Part shown: positions 15,664 through 22,840 of the stretch, piece after piece | Position numbering within the stretch: position 1 is the stretch's first letter | How the letters are laid out: every line of letters starts with the position of its first letter | Assembly (NCBI GenBank): GCA_964527595.1 | Contig: CAZGPI010000010.1 | Coordinates: 1 to 43,205, forward strand | Length of the DNA stretch: 43,205 bases | Reading direction: 5' to 3' | Source of the DNA: GWF2-38-10 sp964527595 | GTDB taxonomy: Bacteria > Babelota > Babeliae > Babelales > RVW-14 | The notes under the pieces: model-generated | The model's database searches: none | What the model was told of the DNA's origin: nothing | Seen by the model: the letters and a program-made list of their open reading frames with translations, nothing else | Program-made: the position numbers and the translations under genes

Positions 15664-17440
15664 AATATGTGTTTATATTTGTTTCTATTCCTGTTCGATT
15701 TGTGGATTGGTAGCTATCCCATATAATTGCTTCGTTGGTTCTTATATCACTACCGCTTGCATTATTAAGCATAATTGAGTTAACTTGTGAATTAGTAGTT
15801 GGTGATATGGTTAATGATGTGTTTTGAGCATTTAAAGCACCGTTACGATAGTGCTGTTGTTGTACAGAACCTTGAATGTATGCTCCTAAGAGAAAATAAG
15901 CATTATTGGCGGTAGCGTTTACTCCAATTGAATTACTTGATGCTCCACTACCAACATTACTTTTTATTATATTGCTATTATTAAATTGTCCAATTAAACC
16001 ATTTACTAAAGTATCTGCACCACCAGCCAGAGCTCCTAAGTATACTTTATAACTTGCTATGGCATTTGTCACATTATATAAAGTAATTAAATAAGTCCTA
16101 TTTGCAGATAAAGAGAATGATGGAGTATTTAAAACCTGAGCGCTTGATGTGAATCTCATAATCGGTCTACCGCCTTGGGTTAGTAATGTTCCGCTTACTA
16201 CTATTTGCGGCTGATTTGCCGCGGTTGATTGTGTTGCGTTATTTGCATTCCCACTTTGGTCATACCACGTTGTTACAAAGCCATTACCAACTCCACAAAA
16301 GGTTGTTAATGCTGATTCATCCAAATTACCACTTACAAAACCAATATCTTGTTCTGTGTTATCACTTGACCTCCTAACCCTTATTGCACTTCCTGCATAA
16401 GCCGTGCGCAATTTACGCAAAGAATAAGCCGCTCCTGCATTTGGATATAAATCAAGTAAAAATGAAGCAGATGAAGTCACCGTCAAATTCGCTGCCGTTG
16501 TCCCTGCCCCTGTCAAAGATGCACTTGCTAACTTTGATACTAAGGCACTTGCAGCAAGGGAGTTAGATGAAGTGAGTGAGGATGCTAAGTTCTTTGCAAT
16601 GGTTGCATTGGATACCAATGTGCCATTTGCATTTAAAGATGATTCAAAAGTCTTTGCAATTTTCAAGTCACTTACCAATGTTCCATTTGCGTTTAATAAA
16701 GATTCAAAAGTCTTTGCTATTTTTAAATCACTATTCAATAAACTTGATGCCATTATACTTGATTCCATTGTCTTTGCAAGTTGCAAATTGGAAATCAAGG
16801 AAGAGGAAGTGTCTAAACTTGATGCAACTTTTTGAACGAAGGAAATGTCAGCCGTCACCGTTGCCCTGCCTTCCAAGCTTGCGGCAAATTTCAACACCGT
16901 GGTCAATGATGCGGTTAAGTTGCTCGATGTTACAATGTTGGCAATGCACTGAACCAATGCGATAACGCCTGGCTCACAGTTGGTCGGTACAACCAAGTTG
17001 AAGCTAAGTTGCACGGTAATCATTCTTTGAAGCCCCGTAAAGGAATCAAAGGTAATCGACGGCGCTTCGGGAATAAAAAGGTAATTGGGTAAAATGCTTT
17101 GTTTTATCTTGTTCAACCTTTGTACAAAGTAATTTGCATATTGTTGAAGATTTGCCCATTTGTCAATTTGTAACGTCGGGTCTTCGTCGCCTTCATTATC
17201 ATATCCAAGTAAATCGTCAAAGAACAAGGTCACTTGATACGTGTCTTGTTTCCTTGTTTGGTCTGAGCCTGTTATCGTTGGCACGGCAAAGAAGACGCGC
17301 GGGAACTCGTTCAACTCCTGAAAGTCCTCAGTGTTTCCTTGTCGAACACGGTCGGAAGCCCAACCGAAATTGTAGCTTTTTATCGCCGTTATATTATCCG
17401 CGGTATCCTTGAAAATGTCGCTTATTTCCCTAATATTCAT
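15650..17440 (-). CDS. Modular tail protein: tail-completion-like N-domain, tandem repeats, AbfB-like C-domain
   Basis: A 596-aa protein in three parts. Residues 1-150 (FPRVFFAVPTITGSDQTRKQ, then a FDDLLGYDNEGDEDPTLQID acidic stretch) look like a tail terminator or completion protein. Residues about 165-310 form tandem ~20-residue units of the type DLKIAKTFESSLNANGTLVS, visible in the DNA as direct repeats. Residues about 318-596 start with LLDLYPNAGAAYSLRKLRTA and contain AIRVRRSSDN, VTTWYDQSGNANNATQ and QPQIVVSGTL motifs, characteristic of an alpha-L-arabinofuranosidase-B-like concanavalin-type domain often seen on Bacteroidota phage virions, presumably for glycan binding. The combination suggests a completion protein that acquired a display module. 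Confidence 0.7.
   Translation of the reverse strand: MNIREISDIFKDTADNITAIKSYNFGWASDRVRQGNTEDFQELNEFPRVFFAVPTITGSDQTRKQDTYQVTLFFDDLLGYDNEGDEDPTLQIDKWANLQQYANYFVQRLNKIKQSILPNYLFIPEAPSITFDSFTGLQRMITVQLSFNLVVPTNCEPGVIALVQCIANIVTSSNLTASLTTVLKFAASLEGRATVTADISFVQKVASSLDTSSSLISNLQLAKTMESSIMASSLLNSDLKIAKTFESLLNANGTLVSDLKIAKTFESSLNANGTLVSNATIAKNLASSLTSSNSLAASALVSKLASASLTGAGTTAANLTVTSSASFLLDLYPNAGAAYSLRKLRTAYAGSAIRVRRSSDNTEQDIGFVSGNLDESALTTFCGVGNGFVTTWYDQSGNANNATQSTAANQPQIVVSGTLLTQGGRPIMRFTSSAQVLNTPSFSLSANRTYLITLYNVTNAIASYKVYLGALAGGADTLVNGLIGQFNNSNIIKSNVGSGASSNSIGVNATANNAYFLLGAYIQGSVQQQHYRNGALNAQNTSLTISPTTNSQVNSIMLNNASGSDIRTNEAIIWDSYQSTNRTGIETNINTYYAIY
16590..16850 (-). repeat. Tandem coding repeats (~60-63 bp units) in the tail protein gene
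   Basis: At least four related units are visible. The clearest pair shares GATTCAAAAGTCTTTGC at 16635-16651 and again at 16698-16714 (63 bp apart), each preceded by a CCATTTGC stretch. On the protein level they are K.FESxLNANGTLVSDLKIA-type repeats. Flanking units have diverged. Such arrays expand and contract by slippage or recombination, altering spacer length between the virion-anchored and terminal domains. Confidence 0.75.
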
Positions 17441-17625
17441 TTTTTACTTTGCTTTTGTATTTCATGATACAAGTTATCCTCAGCCGCTTTGGACGCAAGG
17501 TATTGAAATACCTCGTACAAATTTGCCCTTTCGCTTGATTGTAAGGGCGTCAACCCTGCCAAGTTAAACAAGCCGCACTCAGCTATTTTTTTAATCGTCA
17601 AGTACCAACCGTATTTGTCATTCAA
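17437..17625 (-). CDS. Tail assembly chaperone, T-like part, probably made as a -1 frameshift fusion
   Basis: The only independent start in frame is TTG at 17625; no ATG precedes the conserved part. The sequence (YGWYLTIKKIAECGLFNLAG and ERANLYEVFQYLASKAAEDN) is of the kind seen as the T part of Bacteroidota tail assembly chaperones. The same frame is open upstream across the end of the preceding gene (GDGKYASASRQLNDKYGWYL) back to a C-AAA-AAG run at 17664-17658, so the product is best read as the C-terminal extension of that protein made by programmed -1 frameshifting, as in lambda gpG/gpGT. It overlaps the downstream gene by 4 nt. Confidence 0.75.
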   Translation of the reverse strand: MNDKYGWYLTIKKIAECGLFNLAGLTPLQSSERANLYEVFQYLASKAAEDNLYHEIQKQSKK

Positions 17626-18515
17626 TTGTCTTGAAGCGCTGGCATACTTTCCATCGCCTTTTTGAGCATAGAGGTCTGCAAATCTACTTGATAACTCTCG
17701 CTTAACTTCGTCAAAAAAAAACCAATTTCAAAGCCAACTTGTAAAGGCAATTTTAAAAAGTCAAGACAATTCCTTTGAAAAACCTCGTCGCTATATGCCT
17801 CGTCCTTCTTCCTGAGCAACACGGCTATAACATGAAGCAAGCCCTGTGCGTCATTGTTTTCAATCGCCTTGCGCCCCTTGTCAAATTGGGCTGCTTCCGC
17901 GAATTCAAGTAACGTGGACTTTGCCATTAGCTTATCAGGAAGATAATACAAAGTGCCATTGAAGTCGTAAATCTGTTTATACTTAAGTTCTTCGGGAACG
18001 CTAATCGCATTGAGTATCTTTGAAAACATGAAGGTTAAATATTTCAGCTCCAGACTTTCCGCAACTTTGCCATAACAAGCATCTAAAGGAATGCCCGTGA
18101 AATAGTTTACCACCTTTGCCATGTACGGGTATTTTACCTGAGCCTCCCAGACTTCGTCCATGATTTCAAAACACTTGTCTAATGCCTTTTGATTTACGTT
18201 GAATTGGTCAATCAATGCTGGAAGGAAACGGCGCACATTGTCTTTGACATTATCTGTCAAAAGGATTATTTCACATTCTTGAACCACGTCCGCCCACAAC
18301 TTATTCAAGTCAATGCCAATTTTCTTTGCATACGGTTTAATTTTTTCATACGCCGCGTTCATTTGCTTTTGTGCAACAAGGGCATCAAGTTCAACCTCGG
18401 GGTATTGAGGTAGGATAAATTTATGGAAGTAAACGTATTGTTCCAATGTTATATCAGCTGCGGTCTCAGGATAAAAATACTTTGTATCGGAGTGGCTTAA
18501 ATGAAATTGTACCAT
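17622..18515 (-). CDS. Tail assembly chaperone, G-like part
   Basis: A 297-aa helical protein beginning MVQFHLSHSDTKYFYPETAA, with ADITLEQYVYFHKFILPQYP. The 'DITLEQY' opening is typical of Bacteroidota phage proteins that precede tail genes. It overlaps the T-like frame by 4 nt and carries a slippery run close to its end, supporting the chaperone pair assignment; such proteins bind the tape measure during tail assembly and are absent from virions. The distance to the tape measure gene (about 7 kb) is unusual. It overlaps the upstream gene by one base. Confidence 0.65.
   Translation of the reverse strand: MVQFHLSHSDTKYFYPETAADITLEQYVYFHKFILPQYPEVELDALVAQKQMNAAYEKIKPYAKKIGIDLNKLWADVVQECEIILLTDNVKDNVRRFLPALIDQFNVNQKALDKCFEIMDEVWEAQVKYPYMAKVVNYFTGIPLDACYGKVAESLELKYLTFMFSKILNAISVPEELKYKQIYDFNGTLYYLPDKLMAKSTLLEFAEAAQFDKGRKAIENNDAQGLLHVIAVLLRKKDEAYSDEVFQRNCLDFLKLPLQVGFEIGFFLTKLSESYQVDLQTSMLKKAMESMPALQDN
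17658..17664 (-). promoter_or_regulatory. Candidate -1 frameshift slippery site (C AAA AAG)
   Basis: In the zero frame the upstream chaperone reads CTC AAA AAG GCG. Slipping back one base gives CAA AAA and then GGC GAT GGA AAG TAT, which stays open through 17625 and into the T-like frame. Zero-frame translation ends 34 nt later. The location, near the 3' end of the G-like gene, matches the widely conserved tail-chaperone arrangement. Confidence 0.7.
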
Positions 18516-18814
18516 TATTTTCGCTTGCTTTTTCTTATTGGTTCTGGAATATTATCTGCGATGCTTGCGCTCGGCTCAATGTTCTTTTGATTTTCATTAA
18601 CCTTTGGGGTTAATACTTTTTCATGGCTCACCAATGGCAATGATTCAGGTCTTTTTAATTCCCTGTACCTTCCTGTGCCAGTCAAACGAACCGCCTTTTC
18701 CAAGTGAGAACGAAGCAAAAGAAGTTGTTTCCTTTTCATTGGGTGTTCCTGTATCTCTTTGGTTATTTCCTCAATCAAGTGAATGATGTAAACCGCCTTT
18801 TCGTTGTTTGTCAT
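18515..18814 (-). CDS. Small basic hypothetical protein
   Basis: I chose ATG at 18814, which overlaps the upstream stop as ATGA; a longer frame to 18898 would overlap the upstream gene by ~88 nt. The 99-aa product begins MTNNEKAVYIIHLIEEITKE, is rich in Lys, Arg and Glu (PMKRKQLLLLRSHLEKAV) and ends in a proline- and lysine-rich disordered tail. The start resembles the MTPKEKA-type openings of the three genes upstream, but the rest does not align. No function assigned. Confidence 0.55.
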   Translation of the reverse strand: MTNNEKAVYIIHLIEEITKEIQEHPMKRKQLLLLRSHLEKAVRLTGTGRYRELKRPESLPLVSHEKVLTPKVNENQKNIEPSASIADNIPEPIRKSKRK

Positions 18815-19053
18815 TTCGTTATGATATTTTTTAAATGCAATTCCACTTCGCACCAGTACGCCGTGTTTTCGTCCACGTCTGAGCCAAGTTGTCCGCAAAT
18901 CGTTTGATTGTTACTTATGATTATGTCGGTCAAAAGCAAAGCTATTTTCTTTGCCTCAAGCCAACTGTCGTATTCACCCGTTACCACGTGTCGATAAGGC
19001 AATGTGTCGTAAATTATCAAATGCAATTCCCTTGCTTTTTCCTGAGCCGTCAT
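18811..19053 (-). CDS. Small paralogue of the 'EKAxEL...YWxEVxxELxxL' family (copy 3)
   Basis: An 80-aa protein starting MTAQEKARELHLIIYDTLPY and ending YWCEVELHLKNIITK. It shares the EKA.EL opening, a central Lys-Ile-Ala-Leu-Leu helix, and the closing YW.EVE..L pattern with the genes at 19050 and 19274 and with two genes in the right arm. It is the most diverged of the five. ATGA overlaps link it to both neighbours. I recognise this family as common small hypothetical proteins in Bacteroidota phages; the role is unknown. Confidence 0.65.
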   Translation of the reverse strand: MTAQEKARELHLIIYDTLPYRHVVTGEYDSWLEAKKIALLLTDIIISNNQTICGQLGSDVDENTAYWCEVELHLKNIITK

Positions 19054-19277
19054 ATATTTTCTATTTCGTGTTCAACTTCTTCCCACCAATAATATTCAGC
19101 TTCGCTGCCAGGTACCATAATTCTCCACTTTTGTTTCAAGACCTCCCGTACCGCATACAAGGCGCTTTGCTTTGCAAGGATGGAGACAAGGATCTCTTGC
19201 CCAAGTTCGCCTCCGATGCTTTGAATAAGGTTGTGATAATGGGTAAATAATTCGTCTGCTTTTTCTTTCGGGGTCAT
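19050..19277 (-). CDS. Small paralogue of the 'EKAxEL...YWxEVxxELxxL' family (copy 2)
   Basis: A 75-aa protein: MTPKEKADELFTHYHNLIQS at the N-terminus, a middle LAKQSALYAVREVLKQKW helix and a C-terminal YYWWEEVEHEIENI. These three blocks line up with the family consensus (MTPKEKAEEL; AKxxALxAVxEIL; YWxEVxxEIExL). It overlaps neighbours by 4 nt on each side, so the three copies are probably translationally coupled. No catalytic or metal-binding pattern is visible. Confidence 0.7.
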   Translation of the reverse strand: MTPKEKADELFTHYHNLIQSIGGELGQEILVSILAKQSALYAVREVLKQKWRIMVPGSEAEYYWWEEVEHEIENI

Positions 19278-19513
19278 AATTTTTCAAGTTCTTGTTTAAC
19301 TTCTTTCCAATAATTAATGGAAGGGGATGTGTCATGTGTAGCCGTTAAAAGATAATGGATTTTTATTAACTCATCCACGGCAACCAAGGCGCATTTTTTA
19401 GCATTATTTTTTTTCATGTTATCGCCTAAAAATGAGGTTATTTCATTCCTGAACTTATCAATTAACTCCTCTGCTTTTTCTTTTGGTGTCATAGTTTTTT
19501 TAGTTGTGCGCAA
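19274..19513 (-). CDS. Small paralogue of the 'EKAxEL...YWxEVxxELxxL' family (copy 1)
   Basis: A 79-aa protein following the large terminase, whose end it overlaps by 14 nt. A start at ATG 19492 (MTPKEKAEELIDKF) would match the family opening exactly and remove the overlap. The middle (KKNNAKKCALVAVDELIKIH) and end (INYWKEVKQELEKL) closely match the right-arm copy at 34835 (AKQCALIAVDKILQ...FWLEVKQEIEKL), showing that copies in the two arms are more alike than some neighbours. Confidence 0.7.
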   Translation of the reverse strand: MRTTKKTMTPKEKAEELIDKFRNEITSFLGDNMKKNNAKKCALVAVDELIKIHYLLTATHDTSPSINYWKEVKQELEKL

Positions 19514-20729
19514 GTGAATCCGAGCCTTGCATTAAACGAAGCGAGGCATAGCGAACTCCGTCAAGCCCGTGCTGATGCATATCCATTGGCGTTGAAGATT
19601 TCTTGTCATTCCAAATATAATTCCTTAATTCAAACTTTAAATTATACGATTCCTCAGTAACCACAATGGTAAAATCAAGCATTCGTTTTATTCCGTCAAC
19701 CACGCTGCCAGCGTACTTTTCCGTCTTATGTACATTGATACCATTTGAGATAAGCGCGTCAATCAAACGTGGTTCGCTCGTGTCCGCAACAATCATGGCA
19801 TCGGTTTCAACCTCATTCCTAATCTTTGTTACAACCATGTCATACGAAAGGCTTTGTTCGTAAATGATTTCCTTCACATAAATCTTATTTGCCGTGTTAT
19901 CAACCGCAACTTTGACAAGTGCCAAGGGGTCTGGATAAAATCCGAAGTCAAGCCCGTAGGCAAAAGGTAGGCTTGTATCAAATTCGCCCTCCACCCAGTT
20001 TGGAAATATTACGCCCTGTTTCTTATCCAGCCACTTCCCTAAAAACCTGTGCGCGTATGCCTCAGGTGACTTGCTTTTAATTGCCTCAATCTTTGCAATG
20101 TAATCCTTGCTTATGTTATGGTAATTATCAAGGTACGTGGTATGAATGTGGGTTATATCTGGGTGCGTACTTATCGGGATCGAATGCCCATCAATCGTCT
20201 CCATGCGATGCGACTTTTCAAACCACCTCTTCCAAATCCAATGCTCCACGTCTTGCGGGTTCATGACAAGGATAACAAGGTTAGGAGTATCAGGCATACG
20301 AATGGATTCGTCAATGGTATCGAAGTCCTTTTCGCTTACAAATTCCTCAGCCTCATCGACAATGAAAACATTTAACCCGGGTATCGACTTTAACTTTGCC
20401 GTTTGATTTCCTGAACTTGTTTTAATACCGGAAAAGATTATTTCACTCTTTGTCACCTTGTGACCAATTTGCGTGTTGGTCATATTGAACTCGTCACCAA
20501 CGCCAAGCAAATCAATCTTTTCACGGAACTCAGGAATCACGGAAATATTTGCACTTGATAACGTGTAACGGGTAAACAACACCTTCCAATTCTTGTAAGC
20601 AAGTAACATATTGCAAGCCCAAAGCCCCACGGTGAATGACTTTGCCGAACCACGCCCACCAGTGATGAGGAAGTAACGCGTCTGCGGTTGCCAAAGGGCT
20701 TGATATTTGTTACTAACTTTTATCTCCAT
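19500..20729 (-). CDS. terL: Terminase large subunit (PBSX-type)
   Basis: A 409-aa packaging motor. The ATPase domain has a Walker A variant GGRGSAKS (residues 24-31), a Walker B VFIVDEAE (121-128) and a coupling-like VILVMNPQDVEHWIW segment. The C-terminal nuclease domain begins YGLDFGFYPDPLALVKV (about 248), with the first catalytic Asp, and later IVADTSEPRLIDAL, matching the RNase H-like fold of Terminase_3/PBSX family proteins. It cuts concatemeric DNA and pumps it into the head through the portal. It follows the small-subunit gene and a small membrane protein, but the portal is about 16 kb downstream rather than adjacent. Confidence 0.93.
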   Translation of the reverse strand: MEIKVSNKYQALWQPQTRYFLITGGRGSAKSFTVGLWACNMLLAYKNWKVLFTRYTLSSANISVIPEFREKIDLLGVGDEFNMTNTQIGHKVTKSEIIFSGIKTSSGNQTAKLKSIPGLNVFIVDEAEEFVSEKDFDTIDESIRMPDTPNLVILVMNPQDVEHWIWKRWFEKSHRMETIDGHSIPISTHPDITHIHTTYLDNYHNISKDYIAKIEAIKSKSPEAYAHRFLGKWLDKKQGVIFPNWVEGEFDTSLPFAYGLDFGFYPDPLALVKVAVDNTANKIYVKEIIYEQSLSYDMVVTKIRNEVETDAMIVADTSEPRLIDALISNGINVHKTEKYAGSVVDGIKRMLDFTIVVTEESYNLKFELRNYIWNDKKSSTPMDMHQHGLDGVRYASLRLMQGSDSLAHN

Positions 20730-20953
20730 TTAAAAGCATCCTTAATTTCTGTTTCTTCAAAAACGCCTTTTGCACCGTAAAGGACAAAGCCAACAATGAA
20801 CAAAAGAAAGAGGCAAACATAACTTAATGGATTAAAAGGATTCCAACGTCTTTTTTCAACCATATACATTTTATGATTTGGCAATTCTTTTGTAAATTGA
20901 ATTACACTTAAAAACATTAAAATTTTTCTAATATTAAACATTATACTATACAT
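20720..20953 (-). CDS. Small single-pass membrane protein between terminase genes
   Basis: The frame encodes up to 77 aa and overlaps the small terminase by 8 nt and the large terminase by 10 nt. One clear transmembrane segment (YVCLFLLFIVGFVLYGAKGV) is followed by a short charged tail (FEETEIKDAFKWR). An internal ATG at 20863 (MVEKRRWNPFNPLSYVCLFL) would give a 46-aa protein with positive residues just before the membrane segment, and may be the real start. Function unknown. Confidence 0.5.
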   Translation of the reverse strand: MYSIMFNIRKILMFLSVIQFTKELPNHKMYMVEKRRWNPFNPLSYVCLFLLFIVGFVLYGAKGVFEETEIKDAFKWR

Positions 20954-21257
20954 TATTTTCCTTTGTAAATATAATCGTTGGCACGGTCACCTTTTCCCCC
21001 TGTGTCGTGATGTCAATGTTTTGCTTGCTTTTCCCGTATGCACGGTCAAGGAGCAACTGAGCCGCCTTGATGTCACCCTTTGCCGCCTGTTCACGAAGCT
21101 TCATGATAATAGCTTCGGCTGCCGTGATACCGTCCTTTTCCTGTCCCATGACATTTGCCATAATCAAGTCAAGGGCTGGGAGTTTCTTAGGGCGTCCGTT
21201 GGGGTTGCCTGTTTCTCCTTTTTTCCAACGTGGTTCAATCTTTCCTCTTCCTCCCAT
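20946..21257 (-). CDS. Terminase small subunit-like protein (DUF5681 type)
   Basis: I chose ATG at 21257, giving 103 aa (MGGRGKIEPRWKKGETGNPN) and starting 8 nt after the GNAT gene stop; the longer frame would run 79 nt into that gene. The GETGNPNGRPKK motif defines the DUF5681-type N-terminal region common in phage small-terminase candidates, with a following helical stretch ITAAEAIIMKLREQAAKGDI and AQLLLDRAYGK. Position just before the large subunit supports a role in DNA recognition for packaging. Confidence 0.75.
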   Translation of the reverse strand: MGGRGKIEPRWKKGETGNPNGRPKKLPALDLIMANVMGQEKDGITAAEAIIMKLREQAAKGDIKAAQLLLDRAYGKSKQNIDITTQGEKVTVPTIIFTKENNV

Positions 21258-21264
21258 TTCGTTG

Positions 21265-21684
21265 TTATTTCGTTGTTTTGTATTCAAAAGATACTGTAAT
21301 CCTATTTTCTGAACCAGATGAAATATTGCCAACATTTCTTTTTAAATCTCCTTTATTAGGTTTGCTTCTTCCAAAAGTTTTACAAATCCATTCTTTTTGT
21401 TTTTTCAAAGAATAAATTAAATTAGGTTGAGATGTTGAAATACTAAATCTATGTTTTTCTTTATTGTAAACTTTTGCAATCTGATTTAAAATTGTACTTC
21501 CAATTCCTAAACCTTGATAATCAGGAAGAACAACAAGTCTATGAACCTTTTTCATATTTTTTAAAAAAGGATGCGGAAAATGTAAAACGCTAATAAATCC
21601 AGCTATTTCATTATTTACCATGCAGATAAAAACATTTGCTGCATTATTATGACTTGAACTTAAATAGTGATACTTACTAAACAT
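21265..21684 (-). CDS. GNAT-fold acyltransferase domain, likely expressed fused to the upstream ABC ATPase
   Basis: The 139-aa frame from ATG 21684 has the GNAT acyl-CoA-binding motif RLVVLPDYQGLGIG (residues 49-62), preceded by a KYHYL motif and AGFISVLHFPHPF. I recall Bacteroidota phage proteins in which this domain is fused to an ABC ATPase with a linker pattern ending W..F.KYHYL. Reading upstream in this frame gives RPDIKFELFQATDKSIWK directly before the ATG, back to a 9-A run, so the natural protein probably starts in the ABC gene. The phage Mu Mom DNA-modification enzyme also has a GNAT-type fold. It is AT-rich relative to the terminase genes, suggesting acquisition. Confidence 0.75.
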   Translation of the reverse strand: MFSKYHYLSSSHNNAANVFICMVNNEIAGFISVLHFPHPFLKNMKKVHRLVVLPDYQGLGIGSTILNQIAKVYNKEKHRFSISTSQPNLIYSLKKQKEWICKTFGRSKPNKGDLKRNVGNISSGSENRITVSFEYKTTK

Positions 21685-22349
21685 TTTCCATATTGATTTA
21701 TCTGTTGCTTGAAATAATTCAAATTTAATGTCAGGTCTTTTTTTTTATCAGAATGCTTTATAAAAGTCATTGTGTCGGTGTTAAAAACCCAATCAGGCAT
21801 CAACCATTCCTCTATATCAAAATGACATGATACCGCTATAAACTTTTTATCTGTTTTCCTGATTGCTTTCTGAGTGGCAAATGACCCAATCTTTGCAATC
21901 TGTCTATCTACAACGCTCGTAAATTCATCGAATACAAATAAATCATTCTTTTGCAATATCGCGTTGGCTAAATCCACCCTCATTTTTTCTCCATTACTCA
22001 AAACATGATAAGGTTTTAACCAACTTGGGGGCGTACTAAATCCAACGCTACTAAAAGTGTTTGTGATTTCTTCGATGGAACAATCTTTAGGCATATCGTC
22101 TAATATGCTTTCGCTTTTATAATTAAAATTAGTAATATAACTTTCTGGAAACAACTGTTTTGCAATCGTTGTTTTTCCTGTTCCACTTTTACCAACTATT
22201 AAACCAATTTGCCAATCATCATCAATATCAATACTACCTTTAAACCTTTCGGTTATATGGTTACTTTGTAAATCAAATCTTCCGATTACACTTGCAATGC
22301 GAAAAGATTCTTTTGGCTTGATTTCTTTTATAATGTCAAAAGTCGGCAT
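21660..22349 (-). CDS. ABC-type ATPase domain (soluble), part of a probable ATPase-GNAT fusion
   Basis: A 229-aa P-loop ATPase: Walker A GKSGTGKT (residues 53-60), ABC signature-like LSNGEKMR (117-124) immediately followed by Walker B DLFVFDEF (136-143), and an H-loop-like VSCHFDIEEWLMPDWV. There is no membrane domain, so it is not a transporter by itself. Residues after about 204 differ from what a fusion would encode because the frame passes a 9-A run. The start overlaps the ParB-like gene by 22 nt. ATPases of this kind beside ParB-like and GNAT domains suggest ATP-dependent action on DNA; inference. The gene is AT-rich compared with flanking late genes. Confidence 0.8.
   Translation of the reverse strand: MPTFDIIKEIKPKESFRIASVIGRFDLQSNHITERFKGSIDIDDDWQIGLIVGKSGTGKTTIAKQLFPESYITNFNYKSESILDDMPKDCSIEEITNTFSSVGFSTPPSWLKPYHVLSNGEKMRVDLANAILQKNDLFVFDEFTSVVDRQIAKIGSFATQKAIRKTDKKFIAVSCHFDIEEWLMPDWVFNTDTMTFIKHSDKKKDLTLNLNYFKQQINQYGKCLVSITI
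21738..21746 (-). promoter_or_regulatory. Nine-adenine run joining ABC-ATPase and GNAT frames (slippage or -1 frameshift site)
   Basis: The zero frame reads GAT AAA AAA AAA GAC CTG ACA. A -1 slip, or ten As instead of nine, gives AGA CCT GAC ATT AAA, which continues in frame for 18 codons to the GNAT ATG. Without the slip the ABC frame runs 29 further codons to a stop inside the GNAT gene. Confidence 0.7.
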
Positions 22350-22840
22350 TCGTAGTTCTGTTCAATTAGTTTATTATAAGTTCTTTCTTGCTCTTGTTCA
22401 TCTTTGCAAATAACTTCAATCTTAAACATTGATTTTATTTTATCAGATAAATCTTCCATTTCTTGCTTCTCCACCGTGTCAAACTGCGGTATATCCAAGC
22501 CCCATGCCTCCAAGTCCACAACCTCCCAATCGTTCGCAAGTGTGTCCCAATCCCATTCGCCAAAGGCGACGTTATCCGCAATAATAAACCGCTTCTTTTC
22601 CTCCTCGGTTAAATCGCTGCTTCGTTTTACCCATGCCTCGTCTATGTCATTAAATCCAAGTTCTTGTAAAACCCTGAGCCTCATGTTTCCACCAAGAACC
22701 ACGTTGTTTTCATCAATGACCATAGGGCGAAGCGAAAGCATTTTTGGAAACTCCTTGATACTTTGCTTTAGCTTTTGAAACTTGTCATCCCTGAGAACCC
22801 GTGGGTTGTTTGGGTTTGGTTTTATGTCTTTTAGCTTCAT
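22328..22840 (-). CDS. ParB-like nuclease/CTPase-fold domain protein
   Basis: The 170-aa protein opens MKLKDIKPNPNNPRVLRDDK, the classic ParB/Srx N-terminal pattern ('I..I..NP.NPR'), followed by FPKMLSLRPMVIDENNVVLG and GNMRLRVLQELGF, equivalent to the GERR/GNxR motif, then RFIIADNVAFGEWDWDTLAN. Phage proteins with this pattern are often fused or adjacent to DNA methylases or other DNA-modifying enzymes. Here the partner is the ABC-ATPase/GNAT cassette, which it overlaps by 22 nt. It is probably a DNA-contacting or NTP-dependent adaptor and not a partition protein, since no ParA or centromere-like array is present. Confidence 0.85.
   Translation of the reverse strand: MKLKDIKPNPNNPRVLRDDKFQKLKQSIKEFPKMLSLRPMVIDENNVVLGGNMRLRVLQELGFNDIDEAWVKRSSDLTEEEKKRFIIADNVAFGEWDWDTLANDWEVVDLEAWGLDIPQFDTVEKQEMEDLSDKIKSMFKIEVICKDEQEQERTYNKLIEQNYECRLLTL

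Noticed and set aside
22328..22840. Plasmid-type partition system (ParABS)
   Set aside because: Only a ParB-like N-domain is present, without ParA or centromere repeats, and it overlaps an ABC-ATPase gene.
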